Assembly: GCF_014640335.1 (NCBI RefSeq)
Contig: NZ_BMGT01000003.1
Coordinates: 913,149 to 977,148 of the forward strand
Direction of reading: 5' to 3'
DNA: 64,000 nucleotides
From: Edaphobacter dinghuensis
GTDB lineage: Bacteria; Acidobacteriota; Terriglobia; Terriglobales; Acidobacteriaceae
Shown in pieces: positions 59,933-64,000 of the stretch. The notes beneath the pieces were generated by a model. It was not told the DNA's origin. It was given only the letters and a program-made list of their open reading frames with translations, and did no database searches. Within the stretch, counting starts at the first letter, position 1. Every line of letters begins with the position of its first letter. The position numbers and the translations under genes are program-made.

Positions 59933-61533
59933 CGCCGCCGGTCTTCTTCGCGAGCAGGCACGTTGGTGCAAAGAAGGCGCGAAGATTTGTCTCGTCATGC
60001 AGTTGGCTGTTGTTGTTCATCTGTTTCGTGCTTGCTGGTTGCCGCTCGCAGAACGACACTCCCGGAACCGTAGTGATGGTCATTGAGAGCAGCCCCAACA
60101 ACCTCGATCTGCGGCAGGGAACTGACGCGCAATCGGCTCGGCTTGGCAGCCTCATCTTCGATTCGCTGGTACGCAAGGACGAACATTACAATTTGCGACC
60201 GTGGCTCGCCACTAGTTGGGAGCAGCCTGACGCGCTGACGTGGGTCTTTCATCTGCGCGACGGCGTGTACTTTCACAACGGCAAACCGCTGACGGCTGAT
60301 GATGTGGCCTACACGATCAACAGTCTTATTGATGGAACGCTGGTGACGGGGAAGAGCGGCAACTTCGCCTCTGTGCTGAAGGCTGAGGCGCGCGATCGGC
60401 TGACTGTTGTAGTGCACATGAAGCGGCCTGATGAGGGACTGCTCTTCAATATGAGCGACGGCCTCTTCGGTGTCGTGCCCAGCGGCACTGGAAGCGACTT
60501 TGGCTTACACCCAATAGGGACGGGGCCTTTTGAGTTTGTAAGTGCCGTGCAGGACAAAGACGTAATCCTCAAGCGGAACCCGAACTATTGGATGCAGTCT
60601 CCACCGCCGCCCGCAGGCGCGCATCGCGTCGAGCAGGTTCGTTTTGAAGTGGTGCCCGATGCAATCACAAGTGCGTTGGAGCTGCAGAAGGGATCGGCTG
60701 ATCTCGCCAGCAATGTTCTGACGCTCGACATGGTTCACCAGCTTCGTCGCGACCCCAATCTGCAGGTGGAAACAGGTCTCGGTTCGCAGGCCTTCTACCT
60801 CACCTTCAATGTGACCGATCCTTTGTTGAAGGACAAGCGTGTGCGGCAAGCGGTGGCTTGCGCCATCGACCGGCAGGCCATCGTGCACGACCTGTGGCGC
60901 GATCAGGCGAGGGTTGCGAATACACTGCTGCCGATCGGGCATTGGGCCGCGGCAAACGAATCGGAGATGGTGCAGTATCCGCACGATGTTGCGCGTGCGC
61001 AGCACCTGCTCGACGAAGCAGGCTTTCATGCGGGCAAAGACGGTGTGCGTCTGACGATCACGCTGAAAACAAGCACAGATGAGTCGACTCGTCTGATGGC
61101 GATGGTGTTGCAGCAGCAGCTGCGGACAGCTGGGATTCGCCTGAATATACGCTCGGCGGAGTTTGGAACCTTTTACTCCGATGTCACGCGCGGCGCCTTC
61201 CAGATGTATGCACTCAAGTGGATCGACAGCAACGAAGACCCCGACATCTTCCACTACGCCTATGCGACGGAGAGCTTTCCGCCGCGAGGAGGCAATCGCG
61301 GACGGTACTCCAACCCGAAGCTTGACGCTTTATTGAGTGCTGCTGCATCGGAGACCGACCAGCAGAAGCGCCGTGTCGAATACATTGAGGTGCAACAGAT
61401 TCTCGCTGAGGATCTGCCATCGATTCCGCTCTGGTACCCGAACAACGAGGTGGTGCACACACGGCGTGTTCAGGGCATTCGACAACGTGGATCAGGCAGC
61501 TTCGAGTTTCTGCGGGATGCATGGGTGCAATAA
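59929..61533 (+). CDS. Peptide/nickel-type ABC substrate-binding lipoprotein (SBP family 5)
   Basis: The 534-residue precursor has a basic N-terminus, a hydrophobic core (WLLLFICFVLAGC) and a lipobox LAGC with Cys near residue 42. The mature part is SBP_bac_5 type: SSPNNLDLRQGTDAQS, LVRKDEHYNLRPWLATSWEQ, LTWVFHLRDGVYFHNGKPLTADDVAY (seen as FHLRDGVYFHNGKPL) and DKRVRQAVACAIDRQAIV. It probably binds oligopeptides. The start ATG 59929 overlaps the anmK stop. A muropeptide ligand is an attractive inference from context. The matching permeases and ATPases are not in the window. Confidence 0.9.
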   Translation: MTPPVFFASRHVGAKKARRFVSSCSWLLLFICFVLAGCRSQNDTPGTVVMVIESSPNNLDLRQGTDAQSARLGSLIFDSLVRKDEHYNLRPWLATSWEQPDALTWVFHLRDGVYFHNGKPLTADDVAYTINSLIDGTLVTGKSGNFASVLKAEARDRLTVVVHMKRPDEGLLFNMSDGLFGVVPSGTGSDFGLHPIGTGPFEFVSAVQDKDVILKRNPNYWMQSPPPPAGAHRVEQVRFEVVPDAITSALELQKGSADLASNVLTLDMVHQLRRDPNLQVETGLGSQAFYLTFNVTDPLLKDKRVRQAVACAIDRQAIVHDLWRDQARVANTLLPIGHWAAANESEMVQYPHDVARAQHLLDEAGFHAGKDGVRLTITLKTSTDESTRLMAMVLQQQLRTAGIRLNIRSAEFGTFYSDVTRGAFQMYALKWIDSNEDPDIFHYAYATESFPPRGGNRGRYSNPKLDALLSAAASETDQQKRRVEYIEVQQILAEDLPSIPLWYPNNEVVHTRRVQGIRQRGSGSFEFLRDAWVQ

Positions 61534-61578
61534 CGATATTTTGGACAGCATAGATTTTGAAAGTATGAACTTACGAGA

Positions 61579-61614
61579 ACCGATGAGCCGCTTATCTGGG
61601 AACGGCTCATCGGT
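61579..61614. terminator. Hairpin between convergent genes
   Basis: A perfect 12-bp stem, ACCGATGAGCCG with CGGCTCATCGGT, and a 12-base loop lies between the binding-protein gene and the phosphatase gene. It lacks a T-run, so it may act as a roadblock or stability element for both transcripts. Confidence 0.6.
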
Positions 61615-61636
61615 CACGCTTGCACAATATCGAGGA

Positions 61637-62725
61637 CTAATTGGTCAGTAGACGGTTGCGCAGTGTCTCTGCATCCGCGTCGGAGACGTGAAGCGCTGTG
61701 CGCCGATAGTTGTCGAAGGAGCCATACTTCGTGTCGATTGCTCGAAGCATGGAGCGGAGGTATTCGGGATCGGCGGCCATCATGACTTTCTGCTGCTCGG
61801 GAGTTAGCTTCGTCATGAAGCTGGCGCTGTTCCCGCTTGCCGCCGTCATTTTTTTGAGCGCGTCTGGGCCAGCCTCTCTGATATAGCGATTGGTCAGAGC
61901 ATAGTCATTGAGCACAGTCTGCTCGGGTACGCCGAGGGTGAGTAGAACTAACGCGCTGAAAACCCCCGTGCGATCCTTGCCTCCGGTGCAGTGATAGAGC
62001 AACGGCAGTGATCCATCTTTGAGCTTTGCAAAGAGTTGGGCATATTCAGGTGCAGCGGAGAAGGCGAAGTTCGCGTAGATCTTCGTCATCCAGTCACGAA
62101 GCTGATCGGGCGTCGGGTTGGTAGCGAGCAATTTGCGCATGGACGCGGTGGCGTCCTGATTCTTTTCGTCGGTGCCTATGGGCAGAGATATATGCTCAAC
62201 CTGGGCATCGGGAATCCAGGTTTCAGGAGCAGCAGCATTTTCGCTGGGGGTGCGAAAGTCGCAGACGGCATGGATACCAATCTGATTGAGGTAGTTATAG
62301 TCGGCTGGCGTTAGGTAGGTCAGAACGCCGGAACGATAGAGCATTCCCCAGCGCACAAAGCGACCGTCAGTGGTTTCGTAGCCGCCGAGGTCGCGGAAGT
62401 TAGGTGTTCCTTCAAGCGGAAGATGGCGGATGGATACCTCGCGTTGTTCTCCGCTATCAGCCTTGAGGAAGAAGAAGACTCGCTCGCCGGGTTTGCCTGC
62501 CTGCACTGTTGCGGTAGACTCGCCGGTCTTGAGAAGTGCGGGACCGACAGGGTGCTGAGCATCGGTGCTCGCATAGATCGTGACCGCATGAGTGTCGCCG
62601 GTGAGGGTATAGCTGAGCTTGTATTTGTCGACTCCGATTTGGGTGCAGTCAAGATGGGTAATGTCGGCATGTACGAATGTGGAAGCGGCGACGAAAAAAA
62701 CAGTCGCAACAATCTGTTTCAACAT
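61637..62725 (-). CDS. Exported tyrosine/dual-specificity phosphatase
   Basis: The 362-residue precursor has a signal peptide (KQIVATVFFVAASTFVHA), a beta-rich N-terminal region of about 85 residues, then a Y_phosphatase3 domain (PF13350) with FRDLGGYETTDGRFVRWGML-type entry (GTPNFRDLGG) and the P-loop YHCTGGKDRTGVF at about 242-252, Cys as nucleophile and Arg as phosphate ligand. The substrate in the periplasm is unknown; phospholipid or phosphosugar targets are as likely as proteins. The start is ATG 62725. Confidence 0.88.
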   Translation of the reverse strand: MLKQIVATVFFVAASTFVHADITHLDCTQIGVDKYKLSYTLTGDTHAVTIYASTDAQHPVGPALLKTGESTATVQAGKPGERVFFFLKADSGEQREVSIRHLPLEGTPNFRDLGGYETTDGRFVRWGMLYRSGVLTYLTPADYNYLNQIGIHAVCDFRTPSENAAAPETWIPDAQVEHISLPIGTDEKNQDATASMRKLLATNPTPDQLRDWMTKIYANFAFSAAPEYAQLFAKLKDGSLPLLYHCTGGKDRTGVFSALVLLTLGVPEQTVLNDYALTNRYIREAGPDALKKMTAASGNSASFMTKLTPEQQKVMMAADPEYLRSMLRAIDTKYGSFDNYRRTALHVSDADAETLRNRLLTN

Positions 62726-62846
62726 AAGGTAATCCTCTCAGGGTGTATGTTTGGTTGTTTATTGAAGCCACGGCGCATCGTTGCATTTCGTATCTCGCTA
62801 CCCGGCCAGTGGTAGTTTCGATGTATAGCTGGGAGCTAGATTGCGA

Positions 62847-64000
62847 CTAGAAACTGAGGCGAAGTCCTGCCTGTATCTCTCGCGGTGTGTTGGCCTGGCT
62901 CAGGAAAATCTGACCGAAGCTCGACGATGCGATGCTTGTATTTGGTCCGGCGAACTGGACGCGGTTGAAGGCGTTGAAAAACTCCATACGGAAGTCCAGC
63001 GCATATCGCTCTGTGAAGAAGAGTTTTTTGGCTGCGAGCATATCGAAGTTCTTCGTGCCCGGGGCGCGTACGTTGGCCAGATAACGCGGCGCGTTACCGA
63101 ACTGGAACGATGGTGTCGGAGTAAAGGCAGCGGGGTTGAAGTAGTAGCTGCCATTCTTCATGGTGCGTCCGCCAGGTACTGCAGTCGAAAGGCCCGTGAC
63201 ATTGGGACGCATTGATGTGCCACCCCCAAAAGAGTTCGAGAAGTTGGGACTCGAGACAGCGATTGGTGCACCATCATCGTAGGTGAAGAACGCGCCTAGG
63301 GTGAATCCACCCGCGGCCTGACTAACCCATCCTTGGTTGGCGAGGGGTTTGCCGTGGCCGAAGGGAAGCTCGTACTGACCGCTCAGGCGGATAACGTTGG
63401 GCAGGTCTTGCTGTGAGATCGAGCGCTCACAGGGAATGCAGTTATTGTCCTGCGCTTGCGCGGTGACAAAGTAGTCGCCGACGTCATCCATCATTTTGCT
63501 ATGCGTGTAGGTGAACAGAAGAGCGAGGCCCTGGGAGAAGCGGTGTTCCACTGAGAGTTGCATTGCGTGATACGACGACTGACCAACACTCGACGTCGCG
63601 GTCATATTTTGGAATTGCGGATGTGGTCGCAGCAGTTGACCATATTGCACTGTTGGCGCGCTCAGCAATGAGGTGCGGTCCGTGATGACTCCGTAGAAGG
63701 GGTTCGGCACGGTGGCAAGGAGCTTGGAGCCGAGCGAGAGATCTGCGTCGGGAAGCTGGTTGTAGTTGACCGGCGTATATAGATGCAGGCCGTTGTTGCC
63801 GACGTAGCCGAGCGTCACGACAAAGTTGCCGGGCAGTTGCCGCTGTATATCGAGCGACCACTGCTCGCTGTAGCTGATCTTCTGTTGGCGCGGAATACCG
63901 GAGATGCTTTGTCCGACGAGCGTATTCAGCCCGAGCGAATTTCCAGTTGGCTGCGTAAGCCCGTTGGGGAAAGGATTGGCCTGGTTGAACTGTGGAGTGA
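62847..64000 (-). CDS. Oar-like TonB-dependent receptor, C-terminal part (runs off window)
   Basis: The frame is open from the stop at 62847 to the right edge, giving at least 383 residues; the rest of the gene lies beyond position 64000. The sequence has QKISYSEQWSLDIQRQLPG and VVTLGYVGNNGLHLY, then alternating aromatic strands and a terminal NTPREIQAGLRLSF, ending in Phe as outer membrane barrels do. This is the pattern of the large carboxypeptidase-regulatory/TonB receptors expanded in Acidobacteriota. The ligand is unknown. A GTG at 63818 is internal, not the true start. Confidence 0.88.
   Translation of the reverse strand, partial: TPQFNQANPFPNGLTQPTGNSLGLNTLVGQSISGIPRQQKISYSEQWSLDIQRQLPGNFVVTLGYVGNNGLHLYTPVNYNQLPDADLSLGSKLLATVPNPFYGVITDRTSLLSAPTVQYGQLLRPHPQFQNMTATSSVGQSSYHAMQLSVEHRFSQGLALLFTYTHSKMMDDVGDYFVTAQAQDNNCIPCERSISQQDLPNVIRLSGQYELPFGHGKPLANQGWVSQAAGGFTLGAFFTYDDGAPIAVSSPNFSNSFGGGTSMRPNVTGLSTAVPGGRTMKNGSYYFNPAAFTPTPSFQFGNAPRYLANVRAPGTKNFDMLAAKKLFFTERYALDFRMEFFNAFNRVQFAGPNTSIASSSFGQIFLSQANTPREIQAGLRLSF

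Overview
Organism: the window fits a chromosome of a Gram-negative Acidobacteriota member (Terriglobia/Acidobacteriaceae type). The evidence is an Oar-like TonB-dependent receptor running off the right end, an hpnCDE squalene cassette, menaquinone synthesis by the futalosine route (mqnD), Lol and Mla-type envelope transporters, and moderately GC-rich genes with many short overlaps. This is inferred from gene content; no 16S gene is present. I see no prophage, transposase, CRISPR array or rRNA. One tRNA (Lys, CTT) is present. | Layout. 0-4.3 kb: a shortened AI-2E-type permease, a NitT/TauT-type ABC importer (ATPase plus double permease, no binding protein) and a single-domain response regulator. 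4.3-15.3 kb: an exopolysaccharide region with acetyltransferase, two glycosyltransferases, SLBB export protein and BY-type tyrosine kinase on the minus strand, then divergent UDP-glucose dehydrogenase and UDP-glucuronate decarboxylase, then a Wzi-like outer membrane protein. 15.4-25.9 kb: central metabolism, with an unusual E1-alpha-like protein lacking the TPP motif, aceE, argJ, araD, a Gfo/Idh/MocA oxidoreductase, a TPR membrane protein and xylB. 26-33 kb: TolC and EmrA-like efflux parts without a pump, a DedA-rhodanese fusion, a TonB-like protein, a UbiD-family decarboxylase and a small beta-barrel. 33.6-37.3 kb: tRNA-Lys, mqnD, an FtsB-like protein and MlaF/MlaE. 37.4-41.8 kb: a tightly coupled operon of a zinc dehydrogenase with hpnC, hpnD and hpnE. 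41.8-49.3 kb: cupin, clpC, a lolC-ahpD-like-lolD operon, a TRIC-type channel and an alcohol dehydrogenase. 49.5-54.4 kb: hemC, a FecR-type glycine-rich exported protein, a repeat-rich gap, hemA and hemX/ccsA. 54.5-64 kb: glutaminyl cyclase, a VOC protein, mutS-anmK-peptide-binding lipoprotein, an exported tyrosine phosphatase and the C-terminal part of a TonB-dependent receptor. | How the genes work together: Ugd and the decarboxylase would feed UDP-glucuronate and UDP-xylose to the two glycosyltransferases, with chain length and export handled by the kinase, SLBB protein and Wzi-like barrel. The araD and xylB products both yield xylulose 5-phosphate, and both genes have LacI-type palindromes upstream. 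The hpn genes make squalene from farnesyl diphosphate. HemA and HemC serve tetrapyrrole synthesis, with HemX beside HemA. | Most unusual: a 10-bp-stem palindromic element sits in frame and in the same orientation in three coding positions (twice in mutS, once in lolC), each time adding an HV-P/S-E/D-A/T-G-x-G-A peptide, much like the protein-coding palindromic elements of Rickettsia. Other oddities are an 18-bp direct repeat two helical turns apart between the exopolysaccharide and ugd promoters, and a sharply AT-rich 5' segment of the decarboxylase gene.
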